Source of the DNA: Candidatus Sivonenia alaskensis PMM_0068
Lineage (GTDB): Bacteria > Cyanobacteriota > Cyanobacteriia > Gloeobacterales > PMM-0068
NCBI GenBank assembly: GCA_949127685.1
Contig: CASBPW010000146.1
Coordinates: 1 to 7,081, forward strand
Length of the DNA stretch: 7,081 nt
Direction: 5' to 3'
The position numbers and the translations under genes were made by a program. The notes under the pieces are model-generated. The model saw only the letters and a program-made list of their open reading frames with translations, had not been told where the DNA came from and ran no database searches. This document shows, in pieces, positions 1-5,461 of this stretch (position 1 is the first letter of the stretch; every line of letters begins with the position of its first letter).

Positions 1-500
1 CACACACTATCTTCTAATAATGCTTCATACGTACTATACGCATGGGCAGCATCAGCAGTGATTTGTTCGAAGGCTTTTTGGGCTATTTCCACTTCTAAAA
101 TTCCTTCTCCCACCTGCTTATTCTTATTACTTTGACTTCTAATTTGTTCTGGAGTTGGCAAGTAAAATTCATCTTTCATGACTGAATAGCGAGCAGACAT
201 GGAATTGATAGAGGCCATTCTGTGTCTAACCCATTGAGCCACCACAAAAAGAGGAGCTTTGATATGAAAAGTAAGCTCTACTTGTTCCAAAGGCGATGTG
301 TGTAAATTCTTTATCAAATAGTTAATGAGCCCTTGGTCTTCCCGAACCGTTTTCGTTCCTGAGCCATAGCTAACGCGGGCAGACTGCACAATTCGAGCAT
401 CACTGCCCATGTAGTCCACTAAGCGGACAAAGCCCTTATCCAAGACCGGAAATTCCTTGTCCAGGAGTTCTTCTGCTTCAGGAACAGTGATACGGGCCAT
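1..500 (-). CDS. thyX: Flavin-dependent thymidylate synthase ThyX (3' end outside window)
   Basis: Makes dTMP from dUMP with methylene-tetrahydrofolate as carbon donor and FAD/NAD(P)H as reductant (family knowledge). The frame opens with ATG at 498-500 and stays open for 166 codons to the window edge; ThyX is usually 210-250 residues, so the C-terminal part is missing. The signature RHR-X7-S is present: R92, H93, R94 ... S102, followed by ARYS (103-106). Earlier blocks FVRLVDYMGSDARIV and HTSPLEQ also fit ThyX. Two positions differ from the common RQW...RHRxxSxNExS pattern: the residue before Q89-W90 is Ala rather than Arg, and N99 is followed by Ser rather than Glu. The gene starts 29 bp after the purM stop on the same strand, so it is probably co-transcribed; no clear ribosome binding site is visible. 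The first 180 bp of the window are AT-rich (about 38% GC by hand count). Confidence 0.95.
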   Translation of the reverse strand, partial: MARITVPEAEELLDKEFPVLDKGFVRLVDYMGSDARIVQSARVSYGSGTKTVREDQGLINYLIKNLHTSPLEQVELTFHIKAPLFVVAQWVRHRMASINSMSARYSVMKDEFYLPTPEQIRSQSNKNKQVGEGILEVEIAQKAFEQITADAAHAYSTYEALLEDSV

Positions 501-529
501 CGCTATTTACCGGGTTATCGTCCACTATG

Positions 530-1567
530 TTACCGGAAGACCAGTTCCTTCCCCGAAATTACCTGACCGACTCGCCAAGCCTCTATGCTTTGAGACTGGA
601 AATAGATCTGGGCTTCTTCCCACTGATCTTTAGGAAGGGCAAGCACCATACCTAGCCCCTGGTTGAAGGTGGTATCGAGGGTCTCTTGGGAAAGATTGCC
701 CATCTGAGTAAGCCACGGGAAAACTTCTGGAACGCTCCAGGAACCACGCTGAATTTGAGCAGTTAGGGCCGTAGACGGATGGGCAGCAAACAGGCGGGGA
801 ACATTTTCTATCAAACCACCCCCTGTGATATGGGCTAAACCCCTCAACTCAAAGCGGTCTAAGGCCTCTAGAACGGCTTTGGCATAGATACGGGTCGGCG
901 TTAAGAATGCTTCTCCCAAGGATTGCTCCCAGCCTTCGGGCGTATGGTCCCAGGTCAGGCCAGAAACTTCAATGATTTTGCGAACCAAACTGAAGCCATT
1001 GCTGTGGACTCCAGAACTGGCTAGCCCCAAAAGAGCATCGCCTTCAGCGATTTGCTGACCATTGATAATTTTGCTACGCTCCACCACTCCTACGCAAAAG
1101 CCCGCGATATCATATTCCCCTGTTTGATAAAAACCAGGCATTTCTGCCGTTTCACCACCCACTAGGGCACAGCCACTCTGGCGGCAGCCTTCTGCTATAC
1201 CTGCCACAACTTGTTCTAGCTGTTCCACGGTGAGCTTCCCCGTAGCCAAATAATCCAGAAAGAATAGAGGCTCAGCTCCCTGGCAGAGAACATCGTTGAC
1301 GCACATAGCCACGCAATCGATGCCAATGGTGTCGTGCTTATTCAGAGCGATAGCCAGTTTGAGCTTAGTGCCAACGCCATCGGTACCACTGACCAAAATC
1401 GGTTCTTGGTATTTCGTGGGTACGCTACAAAGAGCAGCAAAACTGCCAATATCCGATAAGACTTCAGGGCGCATGGTGCTCTGGGTATGGCTGCGAATGC
1501 GTTGGACGAAGCGTTGTCCTTCTGCCACATCCACACCACTGGTTTTGTAGTCTATGGAGTCCACCAC
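530..1567 (-). CDS. purM: Phosphoribosylformylglycinamidine cyclo-ligase (AIR synthetase) PurM
   Basis: Catalyses the ATP-dependent ring closure of FGAM to AIR, the fifth step of purine synthesis, in the cytoplasm (family knowledge). The 345-residue length is normal for PurM. Conserved blocks appear in order: YKTSGVD (7-13), DGVGTK (63-68, nucleotide/phosphate loop), VNDVLCQGAEPLFFLDY (90-106), GGETAEMPG (137-145), ASSGVHSNGFSL (183-194), then HITGGGLIENVPR and FNQGLGM in the C-terminal half. The start is GTG at 1565-1567 with a purine-rich AAGGAAGG about 5 nt upstream; the next codon (1562-1564) is also GTG and would be spaced about 8 nt, so either could be used. It lies upstream of thyX on the same strand with a short gap, pairing purine and thymidylate synthesis. 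It is divergent from rlpA. No truncation or missing key motif was seen. Confidence 0.98.
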   Translation of the reverse strand: MVDSIDYKTSGVDVAEGQRFVQRIRSHTQSTMRPEVLSDIGSFAALCSVPTKYQEPILVSGTDGVGTKLKLAIALNKHDTIGIDCVAMCVNDVLCQGAEPLFFLDYLATGKLTVEQLEQVVAGIAEGCRQSGCALVGGETAEMPGFYQTGEYDIAGFCVGVVERSKIINGQQIAEGDALLGLASSGVHSNGFSLVRKIIEVSGLTWDHTPEGWEQSLGEAFLTPTRIYAKAVLEALDRFELRGLAHITGGGLIENVPRLFAAHPSTALTAQIQRGSWSVPEVFPWLTQMGNLSQETLDTTFNQGLGMVLALPKDQWEEAQIYFQSQSIEAWRVGQVISGKELVFR

Positions 1568-1675
1568 GATACCCTTCCTTAGAAAGTTGTCAAGAGGTAA
1601 TAACTCTTAACGTATCAGGGTTTGGGCGACTGATTGGGGATCACTGTGTTATCCTTCCCCACTAAACAAGGTGTC

Positions 1676-1681
1676 AAGGAG
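1676..1681 (+). promoter_or_regulatory. Ribosome binding site that decides the rlpA start
   Basis: AAGGAG lies 7 nt before a TTG codon at 1689. The longer in-frame GTG at 1671 has no ribosome binding site of its own and would place this motif inside the coding region. Confidence 0.7.
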
Positions 1682-1688
1682 TAGAAAA

Positions 1689-2699
1689 TTGGATAAATTC
1701 CTCTCAAAAACCCTTATGGTAAGTGTTTCAGGCATTTTCTGTATTTCATTAATCTTTAACCTGCCCGCTCAAGCGCAAGAAGCGCAAAATGTTAAGAGCA
1801 CATCCCCCATCGCCCAAGCCGTTTCCCCACAGGTCTATGACCTACAAGCACCCATAATTCCCACATCGAACAAATCTCCTATCAAAATAGGCATTCCAAC
1901 CTCAGAACGTTCCGCTCCTCAAGCTTCCATTTTTGTTGATGAGAAGCAAAATCAAGTCATTGTCTACTTTGACCAACTCCCCTTACTGACGATCAAGCCC
2001 AGCAAAAATGATGCACAGACCTCTACGCTGGAAGCTGCCGAATCCAAAGCTTTAGAGATCACCAAACAACTGAACCTCTTGGCATGGAAGCCTGTAGAAG
2101 TGCGTTCACTGAAAGTGATCCAGGATGACGAAGGAACCCGTTTGGTCGCCCAAAACGCCGCTTCAGAGACTTCCAGTTCAGAAACCCGTGAACGGATGCT
2201 GTGGACGCTAGATAAATCCATGAGCGTGGCTTCCACGAGCAAAACGAATCAGGACCAAGATTTAGAAGCTACTGCGGTGACTATCCTCAACCGAGTTCGT
2301 AGCCGCTTCGGGGTAGAGCCTATAGCAAGCGTTGAGAAACCCAACCCCATAGCCTCTGCTGGTAAAGTCGCCAAAAAAGTAGCCATGTCTGTGTTGAATA
2401 GCTTCCAAGGCGGAGCTTCCTGGTATGGCGGCAACGGCGATGGCTTCCATGGACGACGCACAGCGAGTGGTGTCACCTTCAACACCTATTCCCTGATGGC
2501 AGCGCATAAATCGCTCCCCTTTGGCACCCGTGTGCTTGTAACCAATGTCGCTAACGGTAAGCAGGTAGTTGTCAAAATTATGGACCGAGGACCCTACATT
2601 GGCGGGCGGGTGATTGACCTCTCCAAAGCTGCAGCCCAACTGCTAGGCATGATGAACACGGGAGTAGCCCGTGTGCGTGTGGATGTCTTAGGCCGCTAA
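1689..2699 (+). CDS. rlpA: RlpA-family septal ring lytic transglycosylase-like protein
   Basis: Exported cell-wall protein; characterised RlpA proteins bind or cleave peptidoglycan strands lacking stem peptides at division sites (family knowledge). From TTG 1689 it has 336 residues. Residues 1-29 form a signal peptide: Lys at 3 and 7, a hydrophobic stretch about 8-25, and PAQA before a likely cut after A29. No lipobox Cys is seen, unlike the E. coli lipoprotein. Residues 30-235 are a poorly conserved Ser/Ala/Gln-rich linker region. Residues 242-336 are the double-psi beta-barrel, with ASWYG (243-247), [19 protein letters not shown], the catalytic-region DRGP (299-302) and [14 protein letters not shown]. 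There is no SPOR domain after the barrel. An in-frame GTG at 1671 would add six residues but lacks a ribosome binding site. It is divergent from purM and convergent with cbiT. Confidence 0.92.
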   Translation: MDKFLSKTLMVSVSGIFCISLIFNLPAQAQEAQNVKSTSPIAQAVSPQVYDLQAPIIPTSNKSPIKIGIPTSERSAPQASIFVDEKQNQVIVYFDQLPLLTIKPSKNDAQTSTLEAAESKALEITKQLNLLAWKPVEVRSLKVIQDDEGTRLVAQNAASETSSSETRERMLWTLDKSMSVASTSKTNQDQDLEATAVTILNRVRSRFGVEPIASVEKPNPIASAGKVAKKVAMSVLNSFQGGASWYGGNGDGFHGRRTASGVTFNTYSLMAAHKSLPFGTRVLVTNVANGKQVVVKIMDRGPYIGGRVIDLSKAAAQLLGMMNTGVARVRVDVLGR

Positions 2700-2702
2700 G
2701 AC
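2685..2702. terminator. Hairpin over the rlpA stop, between convergent genes
   Basis: GTCTTAG (2685-2691), loop GCCG, CTAAGAC (2696-2702) is a perfect 7-bp inverted repeat that includes the rlpA TAA. It lies in the junction of rlpA and cbiT and reads the same from both strands. No T-run follows directly on either side, so a terminator role is only a suggestion; it may instead protect or end the 3' ends. Confidence 0.35.
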
Positions 2703-2713
2703 CTAGAGGAGAC

Positions 2714-3310
2714 TTACAATTTTTCTCCGCTGAGTAAAAAAACGGGGTCTAAGGACGCAAAAACCTGCTGCATACCCCGTTTCTCCAGTCTATGAATACC
2801 GGGCTGTACTACTTCAATCTGCCGCGCTTGTAGCCGCGCCAACGATTCTGAAATCTGGTAAAGCCCTTCCAGAGAAGAAGTCACGCACACGACCCTACCG
2901 CCACTAGGGAGAATCTCCCATACCGCTTCCAAGATTTCCTGGTATGCGTTCCCCCCTTCAATGCAGACGCGGTCTGGCCTCGGGGAAAGTTGAGACAAGC
3001 ATGCTGGAGCACTGCCTAAAAGCACTTGGACATTACTCACTCCAAAGCGGTCACAGTTACGCTGAATGAGTTCGGTAACTTCTTCATCTCGCTCAATGGC
3101 GAGGACCTGTAAGCGAGGAGAACACAGGGCTGCCTCAATCGTTAGGGTTCCTGTCCCAGCCCCGATGTCCCAGAATACAGAATCAGGCTTCAGTCGTAGT
3201 TGGGCTAAAAGTTGTACTCGAACTTCTAGCGGACTCATGGGAATACCGGGGATACCCTCGAAAAGAGTATCCGTAATGCCGGGGGTAGCATAGGGCCAGA
3301 GGGTAGACAT
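2714..3310 (-). CDS. cbiT: Precorrin-6B/cobalt-precorrin C15-methyltransferase (decarboxylating) CbiT
   Basis: SAM-dependent enzyme of cobalamin synthesis that methylates C15 and removes the C12 acetate carboxyl of the corrin intermediate (family knowledge). From ATG 3308-3310 it has 198 residues, the size of a stand-alone CbiT rather than a CbiE-CbiT (CobL) fusion. Diagnostic parts: PGIPMSPLEVR (21-31), Rossmann motif I DIGAGTGT (48-55), acidic E73 after strand 2 (AIERDEE) for the ribose of SAM, and GRVVC (138-142) in the late strand region. An in-frame TTG at 3338-3340 would add ten residues (MGNRACDDRA), but these do not look like the family and neither start has a clear ribosome binding site. 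It is divergent from the small membrane protein gene and convergent with rlpA. No other cobalamin genes are visible in the window. Confidence 0.93.
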   Translation of the reverse strand: MSTLWPYATPGITDTLFEGIPGIPMSPLEVRVQLLAQLRLKPDSVFWDIGAGTGTLTIEAALCSPRLQVLAIERDEEVTELIQRNCDRFGVSNVQVLLGSAPACLSQLSPRPDRVCIEGGNAYQEILEAVWEILPSGGRVVCVTSSLEGLYQISESLARLQARQIEVVQPGIHRLEKRGMQQVFASLDPVFLLSGEKL

Positions 3311-3355
3311 GGCCCTATCATCGCAAGCCCTATTTCCCAATCAAGCTTATTTTTG

Positions 3356-3363
3356 TGTATAAT
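3356..3363 (+). promoter_or_regulatory. Perfect -10 box in the cbiT/small-protein intergenic region
   Basis: TATAAT at 3358-3363 matches the sigma-70 -10 consensus exactly and sits 45 bp upstream of ATG 3408. No good -35 hexamer is found at 16-18 nt. On the opposite strand the overlapping TATACA (3361 down to 3356) could serve cbiT, making this a possible bidirectional core promoter. Confidence 0.5.
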
Positions 3364-3407
3364 TGTAAATGAATGTAAAAGTTCTTCGCATTGCCTAGGA
3401 GTTCAAC

Positions 3408-3572
3408 ATGAGCAGGTCTGCAGTCCATCAAGAGCGTTTAGCCCATCCCCAGGCTCATAGTAAAGACCGCCATCTGACGGGAAAAATAGACTGGCTCTTT
3501 ACCCTTGGTTTAGTAAGTTTTGGAATTGCCAGCTTAATCGCAACCCCGATGTTGCTTCTCTCAGGGTTGTAA
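3408..3572 (+). CDS. Small single-span membrane protein, 54 residues, unknown function
   Basis: I do not recognise this protein. It starts at ATG 3408 with a ribosome binding site TAGGAG (3396-3401) 6 nt upstream and ends with TAA 3570-3572. The first 28 residues are polar and rich in His, Arg and Lys (three HxxH-like pairs: H7, H13, H17, H22). Residues about 30-53 form one hydrophobic helix (WLFTLGLVSFGIASLIATP...), predicting one membrane span with a cytoplasmic basic N-terminus. A perfect -10 box lies upstream at 3358-3363. Size and layout are like many small subunits of thylakoid or respiratory complexes in cyanobacteria, but none of the photosystem or cytochrome b6f small subunits I know matches. 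The gene is followed closely by the structured region beginning at 3591. Confidence 0.75.
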   Translation: MSRSAVHQERLAHPQAHSKDRHLTGKIDWLFTLGLVSFGIASLIATPMLLLSGL

Positions 3573-3590
3573 TGTCCCCCCTTCGAAAAC

Positions 3591-3611
3591 CTGTGCTAAG
3601 TTAGTGCACAG
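3591..3611 (+). other. Hairpin after the small membrane protein gene
   Basis: CTGTGC (3591-3596) and GCACAG (3606-3611) form a perfect 6-bp stem with a 9-nt loop, 18 nt after the stop codon. There is only a short T stretch (3615-3617) afterwards, so it is a weak terminator candidate; it could also belong to the structured region that follows. Confidence 0.3.
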
Positions 3612-3646
3612 TCGTTTATACCGAACAGGTCGTGGAGGTGATGCCC

Positions 3647-3700
3647 ATGAGTAGTAGTCAACCGATTCAGGGCCACCGGAACGTTCTCCGGCAACTGTAG
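3647..3700 (+). CDS. Possible 17-residue leader peptide in the structured region
   Basis: ATG at 3647 is preceded by a strong ribosome binding site (GGAGGTGA, 3634-3641) at about 8 nt, and the frame ends at TAG 3698-3700. The peptide would be MSSSQPIQGHRNVLRQL, with three Ser codons (all AGT) in a row. The bases of the ribosome binding site can pair with CATCACC at 3720-3726, and the stop codon lies inside the CTGTAG half of another pairing, so translation could influence the fold. No run of one rare amino acid explains a classic attenuator. The ORF could also be chance inside a non-coding RNA. Confidence 0.35.
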   Translation: MSSSQPIQGHRNVLRQL

Positions 3701-3810
3701 GCCAGGATTGTTTCTGATACATCACCCTAGGCACGGCAAATCCGTTCTACAGGGCGCTTATACAGATTCTTCTGGCAGTTAGACCGGCCTTTCCAAAAGG
3801 CCCGACCAGA

Positions 3811-3845
3811 CCGCTCCTAGATCTTCTAGGGGCGGATGGTTTTTG
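3811..3845 (+). terminator. Terminator-like hairpin with T-run
   Basis: CCGCTCCTAGA (3811-3821), loop TCT, TCTAGGGGCGG (3825-3835) is an 11-bp stem with a single T·G wobble. After ATGG comes TTTTT (3840-3844). It is preceded at once by a second hairpin, GGCCTTT-CCA-AAAGGCC (3786-3802). The T-run can also pair with CCCAAAAA (3857-3864), which could act as an alternative fold. On the plus strand it would end a transcript coming from 3408 or 3628. Confidence 0.6.
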
Positions 3846-4091
3846 GGGGAGAAATACCCAAAAAAATAGGCCGCGCACACGACCTAAACTTAAGGAGAAC
3901 CGCAAATACCTAGAGAACTGCCGTTCTAACCTACTATTAAGTGTGAGAACATCAGATATCTGTAGATTAGCAATAATTTAGAGAAGAAGTGTTTAAAATA
4001 AACATTTCTTTTTCATGGACTAGAATTCTCAGTGTCTTCATCAAAAATTTTCTACGGTCACGCTAAAAAGCTACGCTAGAGCAAAACGTAC
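3846..4091 (+). other. AT-rich gene-free stretch with short dyads
   Basis: No coding frame is supported here. It contains an orphan AAGGAG (3892-3897) with no start codon at a usable distance, a small hairpin AGAAC-TGCC-GTTCT (3914-3927), a perfect palindrome CAGATATCTG (3953-3962), and a 10-bp AT-rich hairpin GAAGTGTTTA/TAAACATTTC (3986-4008) followed by TTTTT. Near the next gene the word ACGCTA occurs twice (about 4061 and 4073). A TAGAAT (4021-4026) could be a -10 box for the gene at 4092, but no good -35 goes with it. Confidence 0.5.
3986..4013 (+). terminator. AT-rich hairpin with T-run upstream of the DRTGG gene
   Basis: GAAGTGTTTA (3986-3995), loop AAA, TAAACATTTC (3999-4008) pairs over 10 bp with one G·T, then TTTTT (4009-4013). 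The stem is low in GC, so it may instead be an operator-like dyad in the 5' region of the gene at 4092. Confidence 0.35.
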
Positions 4092-5165
4092 ATGAAAACG
4101 GTGCATCGCCATATCCTCGTAGGTTCTACGACTCCCTATAGTGGAAAATCTTCTCTCCTCCTGAGCTTAGGCTTGCAGCTTCAGCGTCAGGAGTTTGGTT
4201 TGGGTTATCTCAAACCGTTGAGCCAAGGAGAACCCCCGGTCGATGAAGATACCCGATTTTTAGCGCAACAATGGAATATTGTGGTCCCGGATCCCCTGGT
4301 GTTCATATCTCCTCAAACGTTGCTAGAGCGACTGAGGGGGAATGATCAAACCAACTATCAAGATCAGCTCAAAGAACAACTCTACCGTGTAGGGGCGGAG
4401 GCTGACTTTCTATTTATTGAAGGAGGAGGCACCGCCACCGAAGGGAAATTATTCGGTCTGAGCCTGAAGCAACTGGCTACGGTCTTGGATGCTCCTGTGA
4501 TTTTGGTCGTTCGCTACCAGGCAGGCAAAACGATTGAAGGGGTCCTGGATGTGCAAGAACAACTCCAAGGCCATCCCCTGAGCGTCATTTTCAATGAAGT
4601 CCCTGTGGCTCAGCATAGCTATGTGCAAGAACAACTAGCGCCTCTTTTTGAAGCCCGAGGCATGCCTGTGCTAGGTGTTCTTCCCCTAGACCCCATCCTC
4701 CATAGTGTCAGTGTCGCGGAATTGGTTGAACGGCTTGGGGCCGAAGTCCTCTGTTGTGAAAACAGCTTGGACCTCTTGGTGGAACAGGTCAATATTGGGG
4801 CCATGAATGTGAGCAGTGCGCTGAAATACTTCCGCAAGAACAACCAAAAGGTTGTAGTCACAGGGGGAGACCGCACCGATATTCAACTAGCAGCCCTACA
4901 AACAGCCACCAACTGTTTAGTACTCACCGGTCAATTGCGCCCAAATTCCCTGATTTTGGCGAGGGCTCAACAGATGCAGGTTCCTATTCTATGCGTAGCC
5001 CACGACACGCTAACCACGGTACAAATCATCAACCAAGCCTTTGAATATGCTCGGTTCCAGCAAGAAGCCAAGACCGAATGCATGGTGACGATGATGGAGC
5101 AATATTTTAATTTCGAAGCGTTTTACGCATTTTGTGGTTTAGAGCAGCCGGTCTCTAGTCTCTAA
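4092..5165 (+). CDS. BioD-like P-loop plus DRTGG domain protein (Pta N-terminal-like)
   Basis: A 357-residue soluble protein that resembles the N-terminal part of long phosphotransacetylases, but without the catalytic PTA/PTB domain. Residues 5-210 form a BioD-like P-loop ATPase: STTPYSGKS (12-20) is the phosphate loop with the same T-xxxx-GKS/T spacing as BioD, DEDT (51-54) lies where BioD-type enzymes hold metal/ATP, and FIEGGGTATEG (108-118) is the switch-like segment. Residues about 215-330 form a DRTGG domain, with IGAMNVSSALKYF (235-247) and GGDRTDIQLAAL (258-269). The biochemical role of stand-alone members is not established to my knowledge; a regulatory or nucleotide-sensing role in acetyl-phosphate or other metabolism is inference only. 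ATG 4092 has no clear ribosome binding site; the start is chosen because the P-loop strand begins a few residues later. The 500 bp upstream contain the candidate structured RNA. Confidence 0.85.
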   Translation: MKTVHRHILVGSTTPYSGKSSLLLSLGLQLQRQEFGLGYLKPLSQGEPPVDEDTRFLAQQWNIVVPDPLVFISPQTLLERLRGNDQTNYQDQLKEQLYRVGAEADFLFIEGGGTATEGKLFGLSLKQLATVLDAPVILVVRYQAGKTIEGVLDVQEQLQGHPLSVIFNEVPVAQHSYVQEQLAPLFEARGMPVLGVLPLDPILHSVSVAELVERLGAEVLCCENSLDLLVEQVNIGAMNVSSALKYFRKNNQKVVVTGGDRTDIQLAALQTATNCLVLTGQLRPNSLILARAQQMQVPILCVAHDTLTTVQIINQAFEYARFQQEAKTECMVTMMEQYFNFEAFYAFCGLEQPVSSL

Positions 5166-5393
5166 AAGCCTACAGGAAGAGACTTCGGACCGCTTCATAG
5201 GTTGAAAAAAAGCTATACTATGGGACATCGCAGATGCCGTATGGATAGGGGTAGGCCGGAAACGAACCCAAGCAACCTCTCCTGCCTCTACTCATACGTA
5301 TTCGACGAATTATTTAGGATGTCAGACGCCACAAATGGCGTTGGGTCTGTTATTATGCACTGGATATGGGGTGGCTTTCTCCATCTTGGAGAA
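5166..5393 (+). other. Intergenic leader-like region with a -10 box and hairpins
   Basis: No convincing gene. A TATACT (5214-5219), one mismatch from the -10 consensus, could start a transcript near 5226. Downstream are a small palindrome around 5301-5311 (ATTCG-A-CGAAT), a hairpin ACGCCA-CAAA-TGGCGT (5326-5341) flanked by CAG/CTG, and a perfect 7-bp hairpin TTCTCCA-TCT-TGGAGAA (5377-5393) followed by TTTC. It may be a 5' leader of the regulator gene or a short RNA of about 170 nt ending at the last hairpin. A weak frame from TTG 5202 was judged not to be a gene. Confidence 0.4.
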
Positions 5394-5396
5394 TTT
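5377..5396 (+). terminator. Perfect 7-bp hairpin followed by TTT
   Basis: TTCTCCA (5377-5383), loop TCT, TGGAGAA (5387-5393), then TTT (5394-5396). It lies directly before the palindrome and promoter of the regulator gene, so it could insulate that promoter from upstream reading. The T-run is short. Confidence 0.4.
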
Positions 5397-5413
5397 CATT
5401 GAATTCACTGAAA
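5394..5413. promoter_or_regulatory. 20-bp palindrome (operator candidate) before the regulator promoter
   Basis: TTTCATTGAATTCACTGAAA pairs with its own reverse complement at 9 of 10 position pairs. It ends 4 bp before the -35 box at 5418. A near copy (17 of 20 identical) lies upstream of ssb at 6016-6035. Position and symmetry suggest a dimeric DNA-binding protein, most simply the winged-helix regulator encoded just downstream. Confidence 0.65.
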
Positions 5414-5417
5414 ACAC

Positions 5418-5447
5418 TTGACAGGCCAGAACGCTGTGGTTTATAGT
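5418..5447 (+). promoter_or_regulatory. Strong sigma-70 type promoter of the regulator gene
   Basis: TTGACA (5418-5423, perfect -35) and TATAGT (5442-5447, five of six -10) are separated by 18 bp. The RNA would start around 5453-5456. This overlaps the TTG that opens the longest reading frame, which therefore cannot be the start codon used from this promoter. Confidence 0.75.
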
Positions 5448-5461
5448 TTCATTGAAATGAA
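5447..5461. promoter_or_regulatory. Second half-site pair at the regulator transcription start
   Basis: TTCATT (5448-5453) and AATGAA (5456-5461) form an inverted repeat with a 2-bp gap, just downstream of the -10 box and overlapping ATG 5457. The 10-mer TAGTTTCATT (5444-5453) recurs exactly at 6040-6049 before ssb. A protein bound here would block transcription start. Confidence 0.45.

Larger units (their letters stand above)
3628..3845 (+). ncRNA. Candidate structured RNA or mRNA leader ending in a terminator-like hairpin
   Basis: No conventional gene fits here. Visible pairings: GGTCG (3628-3632) with CGACC (3803-3807), a possible closing helix; GGTGATG (3637-3643) with CATCACC (3720-3726), 7 bp; CCGGA/TCCGG (3677-3681/3687-3691); CTGTAG (3695-3700) with CTACAG (3747-3752), 6 bp; GGATT (3705-3709) with AATCC (3739-3743); GGCCTTT/AAAGGCC (3786-3792/3796-3802). 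The 3637 and 3695 helices cross, so they would form a pseudoknot or be alternatives. The region closes with an 11-bp hairpin and T5 at 3811-3844. A TTTATACC stretch (3615-3622) could be a -10 box placing the RNA start near 3628. It could be an independent small RNA or a regulatory leader for the gene at 4092, 247 bp beyond. I could not match it to 6S RNA, tmRNA, RNase P RNA, SRP RNA or a known riboswitch. Confidence 0.45.

Noticed and set aside
1296..1550. Plus-strand reading frames inside purM, and similar antisense frames inside rlpA, cbiT, the DRTGG gene and ssb
   Set aside because: They mirror strongly conserved genes on the other strand and have no start signals or recognisable domains.
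3637..3790. Cobalamin riboswitch between cbiT and the DRTGG gene
   Set aside because: Fragments look suggestive (GCAACTGT at 3691-3698 and AGACCGGCC at 3781-3789), but the upstream GGTG-AATCC core is not in the expected form, spacing is wrong, and the following gene is not a cobalamin gene. A covariance search would settle it.
3573..3845. 6S RNA, tmRNA, RNase P RNA or SRP RNA
   Set aside because: No tRNA-like T-loop or tag ending in ALAA/LAA, no RNase P signature GAGGAAAGTCC, no SRP GGAAGCAGC loop, and no single long rod as in 6S RNA could be found.
3892..3930. Small gene behind the AAGGAG at 3892
   Set aside because: No ATG, GTG or TTG lies within the usual distance and the following frames stop quickly.
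5202..5402. 66-residue reading frame starting at TTG 5202
   Set aside because: No ribosome binding site at a usable distance, no recognisable protein features, and it overlaps a likely -10 box, several hairpins and the operator palindrome.
5418..5456. Upstream TTG start for the STAS-like regulator
   Set aside because: The TTG is part of a perfect -35 box, and a promoter lies between it and ATG 5457; there is no ribosome binding site.
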